Source of the DNA: JBBQZU01 sp038207425
GTDB taxonomy: Bacteria; Bacteroidota; Bacteroidia; Flavobacteriales_D; Cryomorphaceae
Assembly (NCBI GenBank): GCA_038207425.1
Contig: JBBQZU010000025.1
Location: 1-46,092, forward strand
Direction of reading: 5' to 3'
Length of the DNA stretch: 46,092 bases
Shown here: piece after piece, positions 34,152 through 41,582 of the stretch
Position numbering within the stretch: position 1 is the first letter of the stretch
Layout of the letters: every line of letters begins with the position of its first letter
Translations under genes and position numbers: made by a program
Notes under the pieces: model-generated
The model's input: only the letters and a program-made list of their open reading frames with translations
Databases searched by the model: none
What the model was told of the DNA's origin: nothing

Positions 34152-37100
34152 TTAAATTTCCACATTTTCGGGTAAAATTATTTTGTCCTGCCGGATTTTC
34201 ATTGACTTAGGCAGTTTAACTATTACCCTAGTTCCGACCACAAAACCTACGCTATCAAATACTTGTATTGGGCCTACCACTTCATAATTTAACCCCGTCA
34301 TACGCCTATAAAGTGCCACTCTGCTTTGGGTTATTTGCATGCCTTTGGAGTCGTGACTCTCAGTTTCGCGTGTTTTTCTACCCAAACTTTCATCAATTCC
34401 TATCCCATTGTCATCAATTTGCAAGGCGAAATAGTCTTCCTTTTCACTGATGGAAAGTTCAATTTCTCCGTGGCGCTCGTCGGGTAGAATACCATGCCAA
34501 ATACTATTTTCTAAAAATGGCTGAAGCATCATTGCAGGAATTTCAATTTCATCTGTTTTGATACCTTTCTCAATCTTGATATTGTATGTAAACCTTCCTT
34601 GAAAACGCATTTGTTCAAGTGACAAATAGAGTTCAAGGCGCTCAAGTTCCTCGCTGAGCATTGTTTGGTTTTGCTGACTGCTGTCAAGGTTTTTTCTAAT
34701 TAACCGGGCAAAACTGGTGAGATATTTATTTGCGGACTTTCGGTCTTGCATATTGATGTAGTACTGAATACTGTTTAGTGCATTAAAGATGAAGTGCCTG
34801 TTCATACTAGAATTCAGCGATTGCGATTCAAGTTCAAGCATTCGTGACTGATACTTCAGCCGTATACTTTCCTGCTTGGCATTTTGTCTACGCAGGCTGT
34901 TTTGATATATCGCCCAAAGCAGGAGAATCAGCAGCAGTGACATCATGCAGAAAAACCACCAAGTCAAATAGTAGGGAGGGGTAATTTCAAAATTAAATTC
35001 AGTTTCGCGCATTAGATCAGGGTCATTTTCTGAAAAAGCTTTTATTCTAAATGTATACATACCATGCGGTAGATATGCATATGTGGCTGACCGGCTGCGT
35101 GTGGGGCCTAGCCATTCCTGGTCAGCTCCATCAAGTTTGTATAGGTATTTTACCTTATCGGGATTTTTTAGGTATATTCCCGAATAGTTGAACGTAATAT
35201 AGTTCTCGTTGTATTTTAAAACTGGGTTATAAGGCAAGCCGCTCGATACTATTATTGAGTCTGAATAATTTGACCAGTCGGTAGGTTGAAGAAATAGTTC
35301 AAGTCCAATAATATTTATTTCTGGTGCTTTTTCCTTAGAAAAATTGTCGGCATTTGGGTCAAATTTTACCGCGCCCATAGTGGTTCCAAACCAAATTGAG
35401 CGTCCATCATCATATACTGAATTTTGATTGGTTTCTTTACTTCTTAAGCCTTCATAGCCGCTATAGTGCTTCGCGATAATTTTGTTTTCGAGTTCATATT
35501 TTGAAAGATTGATTCTGTATAATCCATTATTGGTTCCGGCAAGCAGACTATTGTTATTCAAGACAAATAGAAAATTGGTGTGGCGCGAACTGAAATTCTG
35601 GCTTATGCCAATCATTTCAGGAGTAGATATTCCTTGTTTTAAACAATATAATCCTGCTGAAGTACCGATCCATAAGTTGCTATGTAAATCAGTTTCGAGA
35701 CTATAAACCGGAGCATCATCTGGAATATTGAATTGTTTAAATGATTGATTATAGAAGAGAAATACTTTGCCCTCGGCGCCAACCCAAATCGAATCGCCAT
35801 CTACTTTAAAGCTCCTTATTCTTTTTCCTTCAAATCCATTGTTTTGATCAAAGGTGCTAAGGACTCTTCCCTTACCTGATACAATAGCGAACCCTCTTTC
35901 GGCTCCTACTAGCAAAGAATCTCCAAGCGATTTGAGTGCAGTAATCCTGTTGCCCGGAAGTCCTTCGCTCGAAGTGTATACTGTTGATACACCTGACTCC
36001 TCACGGTAAAGGCCCATTGATGTACCTGACCAAAGTACCCCCTTCTGGTCAAAAAGCAGTTGCCAAATTGTTTTACTCGGTAATAGTTCTTGGTATTGAT
36101 ATGGAGAAAATACTGCACCATCATAGGTGCAGATGCCTTGGTCATATGTGCCAAAAAACAATTTTCCCGAAGGGTCTTTTGCTACTTGCATTACTACATC
36201 TGAGCAAAGTCCATCTGAAGCTGAAAATGTAGTAAACGAATCGCCTGCCCTTCTAAAAAGCCCCTGACCATCGGTTCCAAACCAAAGAATGTTTTCACGG
36301 TCTATTCCGAAACATTTTATATTGCTGTAGGGCAAAGCATCCGAATTTGAAATGATAGTGAGGTCTGAACCAGAAAGGATGCTAGCGCCGGCGATTGATC
36401 CGAGCCAAACTTCGTCGTTTTTTACTTGTGCAATGCTCCGAATATTGTTGCTTATAAGGCCGTGCGATTCTGTAACTTGGCGTATGATACCATCTTGAAC
36501 TATATATATGCCTTCTTCAAATGTACCTACTATGATTCTTCCCTTACGGGTAAATGTTATATCACTAACGCTTACATCATTCAGCTCTTGAAACGGCGTT
36601 TGCCTTAATTTGCCCCCGTCACACAGGACCAGCCCCGATCTCGTTCCAATCCAAACAGTACCATCGGTGTTTATGGTAATTTTTCTAATGTATTCATCAG
36701 GCAGGCCATCATTGGTTTTAAAGCTTTGAAATAACCTGCCGTCGTAGTACAATACCCCTTCTCCTGCTGTGCCAATCCAAAGGTGGCCGGAATCGTTTTC
36801 AGCAAGTGTAAATATTTTGCTATTTTGATAGCCCTGGGGTAGTGCTATAGTGTGGAAACCAGTACCATCAGCGTAGCACAGCATACCTGTGCTTCCTATC
36901 CAGAAACGGCTTTGGCCTTGTAGTAGGCAATTTATCTGATTATCAGGAAGTCCGTCGGCCTTGGAATAGTTCTTGAATTCCACTCCGTCGTACCGGCTTA
37001 AGCCGCCGAGAGTGCCTATCCACAGGTATCCTCTGTTGTCATTTGCTATAGCCCTGATTTGCGATTGAACCAAACCATCAGACGTGCCATAAGTGATATA

Positions 37101-37169
37101 GTGCGCTCTCTGCCCGAAAGTAGCTTGGCCAGCTATAAGCACAAACATCGCAATAGCAGTAATCCGCAT
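34152..37169 (-). CDS. Two-component sensor histidine kinase with periplasmic propeller (LytS-type)
   Basis: A 1005-residue inner-membrane sensor. Signal peptide (about 1-19), two-component regulator propeller repeats (about 25-640: WIGTLGGLSRYDG, WIGTAGEGVLYYDG, WFGTDGQGLFRR, WIGTSAGLYCL), a Y_Y_Y domain (about 665-730: YLYKLDGADQEWL, YAYLPHGMYTFRIKA), one transmembrane helix (about 733-755), a coiled linker, and a LytS-like His_kinase domain with phospho-acceptor His near 790 (NRHFIFNALNSIQYYI). The C-terminal ATPase has LQPFLENSIWHG and DDNGIGID. The large propeller probably senses an extracytoplasmic ligand, polysaccharide-like in relatives, but the ligand is unknown here. The start lies 3 bases after the stop of the regulator gene, so the two form a cognate pair. 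The lipoprotein follows. Confidence 0.93.
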   Translation of the reverse strand: MRITAIAMFVLIAGQATFGQRAHYITYGTSDGLVQSQIRAIANDNRGYLWIGTLGGLSRYDGVEFKNYSKADGLPDNQINCLLQGQSRFWIGSTGMLCYADGTGFHTIALPQGYQNSKIFTLAENDSGHLWIGTAGEGVLYYDGRLFQSFKTNDGLPDEYIRKITINTDGTVWIGTRSGLVLCDGGKLRQTPFQELNDVSVSDITFTRKGRIIVGTFEEGIYIVQDGIIRQVTESHGLISNNIRSIAQVKNDEVWLGSIAGASILSGSDLTIISNSDALPYSNIKCFGIDRENILWFGTDGQGLFRRAGDSFTTFSASDGLCSDVVMQVAKDPSGKLFFGTYDQGICTYDGAVFSPYQYQELLPSKTIWQLLFDQKGVLWSGTSMGLYREESGVSTVYTSSEGLPGNRITALKSLGDSLLVGAERGFAIVSGKGRVLSTFDQNNGFEGKRIRSFKVDGDSIWVGAEGKVFLFYNQSFKQFNIPDDAPVYSLETDLHSNLWIGTSAGLYCLKQGISTPEMIGISQNFSSRHTNFLFVLNNNSLLAGTNNGLYRINLSKYELENKIIAKHYSGYEGLRSKETNQNSVYDDGRSIWFGTTMGAVKFDPNADNFSKEKAPEINIIGLELFLQPTDWSNYSDSIIVSSGLPYNPVLKYNENYITFNYSGIYLKNPDKVKYLYKLDGADQEWLGPTRSRSATYAYLPHGMYTFRIKAFSENDPDLMRETEFNFEITPPYYLTWWFFCMMSLLLILLLWAIYQNSLRRQNAKQESIRLKYQSRMLELESQSLNSSMNRHFIFNALNSIQYYINMQDRKSANKYLTSFARLIRKNLDSSQQNQTMLSEELERLELYLSLEQMRFQGRFTYNIKIEKGIKTDEIEIPAMMLQPFLENSIWHGILPDERHGEIELSISEKEDYFALQIDDNGIGIDESLGRKTRETESHDSKGMQITQSRVALYRRMTGLNYEVVGPIQVFDSVGFVVGTRVIVKLPKSMKIRQDKIILPENVEI

Positions 37170-37172
37170 AAA

Positions 37173-37922
37173 TCAGATGCCCGCTATACGGTCAAGAAAA
37201 GGCTGCACTTTGCGCCGAGCAATGGGTATATGCTTACCGTTGCTCATCACGGCCGAATTGCCGTCCATTCTATTGAATCCTTTCAAATGGTAGCGCATAT
37301 TGATGATGTGAGATTTATGAACTCTGAAAAATAAATCAGGATTGAGCTTGTCTTCGTACACCTTAATGTTTTTACTGCTCAGGAGTTTTTTGCCATCAGC
37401 AAGGTAAATAGTGGTATAGCTTTCTGATGCCTCAAGGTGTACAATTTCCTTACAAGGCAATATTTCAAAACCGTCACGCATAGGTATTGCAATCCGATCG
37501 CCCTCATGCTGATTGTAAGCTTGCCTTACAGCATCCTTTATTATGCTCAGAGAATCTGCTCCTTCAGGCTGTTGCGCTTTAAGCTTTTTCACAGCCGCTT
37601 GCAGTTCATCAATATTAATGGGCTTTTCAAGATAGTCTATGGCCCTTGCCTTCAGAGCTTGTAGCGCATATTCGTTATGTGCCGTTGTAAATATCACTGA
37701 TAATTGGGTAGTGCCGAGGCTATTTAGCAACTCAAAGCCCGTTTCGCGGGGCATTTTGATATCGAGAAACATTACATCCGGCTTACTATTGGCAATTAAC
37801 CTTCGAGCTTCATCAGCATCGGAGGCCATTTCAATATCAATAATTTCATGGCAGTATTCATCGATCATGAATTTGAGATTATCGCGGCAAAATTGCTCGT
37901 CATCTACTATCAAGGCTTTCAT
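37173..37922 (-). CDS. LytTR-family response regulator (cognate to the adjacent kinase)
   Basis: A 249-residue AlgR/LytR-type regulator. The receiver has acidic Asp7 and Asp8 (IVDDEQ), phospho-acceptor Asp54 (MFLDIKMP), Thr80 (FTTAHN) and Lys100 (LEKP). The LytTR DNA-binding domain occupies about 145-249 (IAIPMRDGFEILPCKEIVHL, FFRVHKSHIINM, IPIARRKV). Transcribed immediately before the sensor kinase, it is the likely phosphorylation target. Confidence 0.94.
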   Translation of the reverse strand: MKALIVDDEQFCRDNLKFMIDEYCHEIIDIEMASDADEARRLIANSKPDVMFLDIKMPRETGFELLNSLGTTQLSVIFTTAHNEYALQALKARAIDYLEKPINIDELQAAVKKLKAQQPEGADSLSIIKDAVRQAYNQHEGDRIAIPMRDGFEILPCKEIVHLEASESYTTIYLADGKKLLSSKNIKVYEDKLNPDLFFRVHKSHIINMRYHLKGFNRMDGNSAVMSNGKHIPIARRKVQPFLDRIAGI

Positions 37923-38028
37923 AGGCAGTAAAACTTTACAGGAAGTTCGCCATTAATTAAATCTTGACAGGAACCCATTTATCGAACGGGGCTTTTCGTT
38001 GACTGAGCAGAGGCTCCTAGCGAGGCTC

Positions 38029-38829
38029 TCAAATAAAATTTTGCAAACTTGTGATGAGGTCCTTTTTGCGTTCACGCGCTACAGGAAGTTCCACACCATT
38101 CTTAAGCACTACCGACTGCTCGTCACCATGAAGGATTTCTGAAACTTCCCTCATGTTTACAATATATGACTTGTGTATCCTGAAGAAGTAATTTGGCAGT
38201 AGGACTTCATAAACCTTTAATGTTCGAGTGTCGAGGTATGAAGTTCTATCCCGAAAATGCAGCAGAGAGCAATTGCCGCTCCCTTCCACATGGGTTATGT
38301 CATCGGGGTCCAACAACTTTATTCCTTTGCTGTGGTGTATTGTGATACGTTTGGGCCTGGTTTGTCTCGTTATTTCTTCTTCCAGTTTGCGAATATTTTC
38401 TCGGTATTCGGCCATTTCTGCAACATCATCCTTGTCATTATTCCGCCGCTCCATAATGCGCTGTACTGTTTCGGTAAGATCCTGGTCGTCTATGGGTTTC
38501 AGAATGTAGTGCAAGGCTCTACTTTCGAATGCCCTGATTGCGTAGTCTTTGAAAGCAGTAACAAATACAACATAAAAGTACTCTCCATCTAACTGTTCGA
38601 GCAAATCGAATCCTTCCGCTCCTGATGGCATTCTGATATCCAGAAAAATCAATTCGGGTTTTACCTTCCGGAAAAGCTCAAGGGCTGTTTTTACTCCATC
38701 TGCAGTGCCGCAAACTTCTACTGCCGGACAGTAATCTTCGAGCATGAATCGCAGATTCTCCCTAGCCGGTAGTTCGTCATCCACAATAATTGCTCTAATC
38801 TTTTCATGATTATCTGACCTTTCGTTCAT
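38029..38829 (-). CDS. Second LytTR-family response regulator
   Basis: A 266-residue paralogue of the regulator at 37173. The receiver has Asp17/18 (IVDDELPARENL), phospho-acceptor Asp64 (IFLDIRMP), Thr91 and Lys111 (ILKP). A charged linker (about 125-160) precedes the LytTR domain (ITIHHSKGIKLLDPDDITHV, FFRIHKSYIVNM, LPVARERK). A 106-base gap separates it from the other regulator, and no second kinase is visible, so it may share the one kinase, act in a cascade, or pair with a kinase elsewhere. An inverted repeat lies 62 bases upstream. Confidence 0.93.
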   Translation of the reverse strand: MNERSDNHEKIRAIIVDDELPARENLRFMLEDYCPAVEVCGTADGVKTALELFRKVKPELIFLDIRMPSGAEGFDLLEQLDGEYFYVVFVTAFKDYAIRAFESRALHYILKPIDDQDLTETVQRIMERRNNDKDDVAEMAEYRENIRKLEEEITRQTRPKRITIHHSKGIKLLDPDDITHVEGSGNCSLLHFRDRTSYLDTRTLKVYEVLLPNYFFRIHKSYIVNMREVSEILHGDEQSVVLKNGVELPVARERKKDLITSLQNFI

Positions 38830-38890
38830 ACATCCTTTTAGTATTCATTAAAATATGTCCGTTGCTGAATTAGAATACGCCTTTGCTTGA

Positions 38891-38907
38891 TTAGCTGAAT
38901 CAGCTAA
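38891..38907. repeat. 17-bp perfect inverted repeat upstream of a LytTR regulator
   Basis: TTAGCTGA, one central base, TCAGCTAA. The perfect 8-bp arms lie 62 bases before the start of the regulator at 38829. It could be an operator or a small hairpin. It does not resemble the direct-repeat sites typical of LytTR proteins. Confidence 0.5.
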
Positions 38908-39065
38908 CAAACCTTAACGGTAAATTTAAATGAAGATAATTTAAAATTAAGCCTATGTTCACAATTGTACTCCAAAGCATTTCATCTCAATTGAATGCCA
39001 ACCAAAGCGCCGGTTCACAATCGCGATGGCTGTTTGCCGATCGCTGATATGATTTACTCAGAATG

Positions 39066-39088
39066 AAAAGGGGCCTTGAGCCCCTTTT
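39066..39088. terminator. Rho-independent terminator-like hairpin
   Basis: A 9-bp perfect stem AAAAGGGGC / GCCCCTTTT (39066-39074 and 39080-39088) with a CTTGA loop. On the plus strand the U-rich arm is followed by ATTTTGATTT. The A/T-ended arms make it usable from either strand. No gene clearly ends just upstream on either strand. Confidence 0.75.
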
Positions 39089-39179
39089 ATTTTGATTTGA
39101 ATTTTTTACCTATTTCTTAATTGTAACGCATTCAACATACTGTCGTACAAGCCACACAAACCCTTAAAAGCATGATTGT

Positions 39180-39431
39180 ATGCAGCTTGAAAATAAGATT
39201 GGACTTAGTTATAACGCAACAACCCAAGAATTGCACATAATCTTTGAAAATCCACATGGCAATTCTGACTTTGACATTTGTGAAGAAAATGGAATTTTGA
39301 TCAAAACGGGCAGCCTTAGTGATCAAACGACGTTAATAAAATTAAACGACGCCCAAAAAGACTGTTATATCGTACTCGTTCAGAATGGCGGTAAAGTTTA
39401 CACCAACCGTTTTTTCACCAACAAAAGCTAG
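39180..39431 (+). CDS. Small protein resembling a stand-alone T9SS type A sorting domain
   Basis: An 83-residue ORF. The pattern (ELHIIFENPHGNSDFDI, EENGILIKTGSLSDQTTLIK, DCYIVLVQNGGKVYTNRFF) is that of the Ig-like C-terminal sorting domain that ends T9SS type A cargo, but there is no signal peptide and nothing upstream: an in-frame TAA lies at 39165-39167. It may be a fragment of a lost cargo gene, or a cytosolic protein that merely shares the fold. Its TAG overlaps the TAG of the convergent aminopeptidase gene (CTAG). Translation is plausible but unproven. Confidence 0.55.
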   Translation: MQLENKIGLSYNATTQELHIIFENPHGNSDFDICEENGILIKTGSLSDQTTLIKLNDAQKDCYIVLVQNGGKVYTNRFFTNKS

Positions 39432-40717
39432 GTTTTCATCGCTGCCTCGATCTCTTCAACTTCCATCGGGATATTCTTCATAAGATCTATATATCCATTC
39501 TCGGTAATTAGTATGTCATTTTCAATTCTAATTCCCATGTTTTCTTCGCGGATGTAAATTCCGGGCTCAACCGTAAAGACCATTCCAGCTCTGATGGGTT
39601 CATACCATAACCCAACATCGTGTACATCCAATCCTAAAAAATGAGATGTTCCATGCATAAAATACTTTTTGTAAGCTGGCATGGCTGAGTTTTGATTGGC
39701 TATTTCTAATTCAGTTATCAGACCAAGACCTACTAATTCTTTCTCCATCAACTTGCCAACTTCTTTGTGGTAATCAGCAAGTACTACCCCGGGCTTCAGA
39801 AGGTTCATGGCACTTCGCATTACCTGGAGCACAGCATTATACACAGCTTTTTGTCTGTCGGTGAATTTGCCATTTACCGGCACCGTGCGCGTCATATCAC
39901 TGGCGTAGTTGCCATATTCGGCGCCCACATCCATTAGAATCAGGTCGCCATCCTTGCATGGCTTATTATTTTCAACATAGTGCAACACACAGGCATTAAA
40001 ACCTGATGCCACGATGGGGCCGTAAGCAAATCCCTTAGACCCTCTGCGCACAAATTCATGCTGAAACTCGGCTTCGATTTCGTACTCTAGTACACCAGGT
40101 TTTATAAATTTTAATACCCTTCGGAGACCTGCTTCAGTGATATTGCAGGCGATTTGCATCTGATCAATTTCTTCGCGACTTTTTATAGACCTAAGCTTGT
40201 GCATAGCTGGAGCGATGCGATCATACCGATGCAGTGGGTATTGGTCCCTTAGAACCTTTCCAAGTCTTACATCGCGGGTTTCTACTTCGTTGCTTTGGCG
40301 CAAGTGCTCATTGCTATTCAGAAATACCACATTGCACTCGGCCATAAGTGATTTCATGATGGAAGTGTAGTTGCTTAGCCAGTATACTGTCTTTATTCCC
40401 GAAAGGGCGATAGCTCGTTCCTTGCTCAGCTTTTCACCTTCCCAAATGGCAATTTCATCATTGGTTTCACGGAGAAAGAGTATTTCGCGATGTGCAGCAT
40501 TGGTGCAATGTGGAAATAATACCAAAACCGATTCTTCCTGGTCTATGCCTGATAGATACAGCAAGTCGCTGTTTTGGCGAAAACCCATGCTTCCATCGGC
40601 ATTGGTGGGCATAATATCGTTCGAATTAAATATACAAAGGGCATTTGGCGGAAGCATTCTGGTAAGCAGGATGCGATGATTTCTATAAGTTTCAGCGCTG
40701 AGCGGAGTATATCGCAT
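39428..40717 (-). CDS. pepP: Xaa-Pro aminopeptidase, M24 family
   Basis: A 429-residue metallopeptidase that removes N-terminal residues preceding proline. N-terminal creatinase-like domain (about 1-170, including FRQNSDLLYLSGI), then the M24 pita-bread domain. The dinuclear metal ligands are visible as Asp in LILMDVGAEY and YASDMTRTV, His in HGTSHFLGLDVHD, Glu in FTVEPGIYI and Glu in GIRIENDILI. ATG 40717 gives the family N-terminus; an ORF extension to 40840 would cross the predicted promoter and is not used. Monocistronic, and divergent from sdhC. Confidence 0.93.
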   Translation of the reverse strand: MRYTPLSAETYRNHRILLTRMLPPNALCIFNSNDIMPTNADGSMGFRQNSDLLYLSGIDQEESVLVLFPHCTNAAHREILFLRETNDEIAIWEGEKLSKERAIALSGIKTVYWLSNYTSIMKSLMAECNVVFLNSNEHLRQSNEVETRDVRLGKVLRDQYPLHRYDRIAPAMHKLRSIKSREEIDQMQIACNITEAGLRRVLKFIKPGVLEYEIEAEFQHEFVRRGSKGFAYGPIVASGFNACVLHYVENNKPCKDGDLILMDVGAEYGNYASDMTRTVPVNGKFTDRQKAVYNAVLQVMRSAMNLLKPGVVLADYHKEVGKLMEKELVGLGLITELEIANQNSAMPAYKKYFMHGTSHFLGLDVHDVGLWYEPIRAGMVFTVEPGIYIREENMGIRIENDILITENGYIDLMKNIPMEVEEIEAAMKT

Positions 40718-40737
40718 GATTGTGGGTTCTTGATTGC

Positions 40738-40745
40738 CAAAAGTA
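40738..40745 (-). promoter_or_regulatory. Predicted -7 element (TACTTTTG) of the aminopeptidase gene
   Basis: A minus-strand match to TAnnTTTG, 20 bases from the chosen ATG. The -33 box is unclear. The position supports starting translation at 40717 rather than further upstream. Confidence 0.55.
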
Positions 40746-40844
40746 AACTTTCTGCTGAAACCTCTGTTTTTAGTTGAATGTAGAAAGAATCGTGAAGAAT
40801 GAATCCAAATAATGCTCTTTTCTCCGTTTTTAGGCATCAAATTC

Positions 40845-40852
40845 TACCTTTG
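40845..40852 (+). promoter_or_regulatory. Predicted -7 element (TACCTTTG) of the sdh operon
   Basis: An exact match to TAnnTTTG, 31 bases before the sdhC ATG. The region about 14-18 bases upstream is T-rich (40827-40831), but a canonical TTG is lacking. Confidence 0.6.
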
Positions 40853-40883
40853 CGCATCTTAAACCAAAGCAGATAAAGGTACA

Positions 40884-41570
40884 ATGAGTAAATCAGCAAT
40901 TCTACAGTCAAGCCTGGCCAAAAAATATTGGATGGCCGCATCAGGCCTGTTTCTCTGTTTGTTTCTTGTGGGGCACCTTGTGGGAAATTTACAATTGTTC
41001 ATGGCGGGTGAAGAAGGCCAATTGCAATTCAACGCTTACGCCAAATTCATGACCAGCAACCCTGCGGTGAAATTGCTGAGCTATCTCACGTACTTCAGTA
41101 TTCTTTTTCACGCTGTTGATGGTCTTTTGCTTACAATCGCTAATCGTAAGGCAAGGCCGGTAAGTTATGCATACTCTAAACCTTCTGCCAACTCGCCTTG
41201 GACTTCCCGAAATATGGGAATTCTGGGCACGGTGATTCTGGTGTTTATTGTAGCGCACATGAGCAATTTTTGGTACACCATGCACTGGGGAGATATTCCT
41301 AACGACAGTGCAGGTAATCGTGACTTGCACACTGTGGTAATGACCGCATTCAGAGACCCTTCTATCGGGTTGGTATACACGCTCGGCTATGTGGTCGCTA
41401 TGCTTGCAGTTTCATTTCACCTTATTCACGGTTTCCAAAGCGCTTTTCAATCGCTTGGACTGAAAACACAAAAGATTGAAGGAGCTATTAAGGCGCTTGG
41501 ATATGGATTCGCAATTCTGATTCCTTTGCTATTCGCGACTATTCCAGTGTATATTTTCTTAACCAAATAA
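40884..41570 (+). CDS. sdhC: Succinate dehydrogenase cytochrome b subunit
   Basis: A 228-residue integral membrane protein with five predicted helices (about residues 15-37, 60-85, 108-128, 155-178 and 200-225). It is the single-subunit, five-helix cytochrome b anchor of Bacteroidota and Epsilonproteobacteria-type succinate:quinone reductases. Histidines for two b-type hemes are visible in VGHLVGN, LFHAVDG, VAHMSN and FHLIHG. It passes electrons between the Fe-S subunit and menaquinone. First gene of sdhCAB; the flavoprotein start is 12 bases after its stop. Confidence 0.94.
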   Translation: MSKSAILQSSLAKKYWMAASGLFLCLFLVGHLVGNLQLFMAGEEGQLQFNAYAKFMTSNPAVKLLSYLTYFSILFHAVDGLLLTIANRKARPVSYAYSKPSANSPWTSRNMGILGTVILVFIVAHMSNFWYTMHWGDIPNDSAGNRDLHTVVMTAFRDPSIGLVYTLGYVVAMLAVSFHLIHGFQSAFQSLGLKTQKIEGAIKALGYGFAILIPLLFATIPVYIFLTK

Positions 41571-41582
41571 TTCAAAGACGTC

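Larger units (their letters stand above)
38830..39179. other. 350-base non-coding stretch with palindrome and hairpins
   Basis: No ORF of note. Contents from left to right: a 17-bp palindrome (38891-38907), an AT-rich stretch, a bulged hairpin (39023-39044), and a strong terminator-like hairpin (39066-39088). The flanking genes diverge, so the terminator does not belong to either of them. This may mark a short transcript or a remnant. Confidence 0.6.

Noticed and set aside
37990..38028. gaggctc repeats between the two regulators as a terminator
   Set aside because: The copies are in direct orientation, so they do not form a stem-loop.
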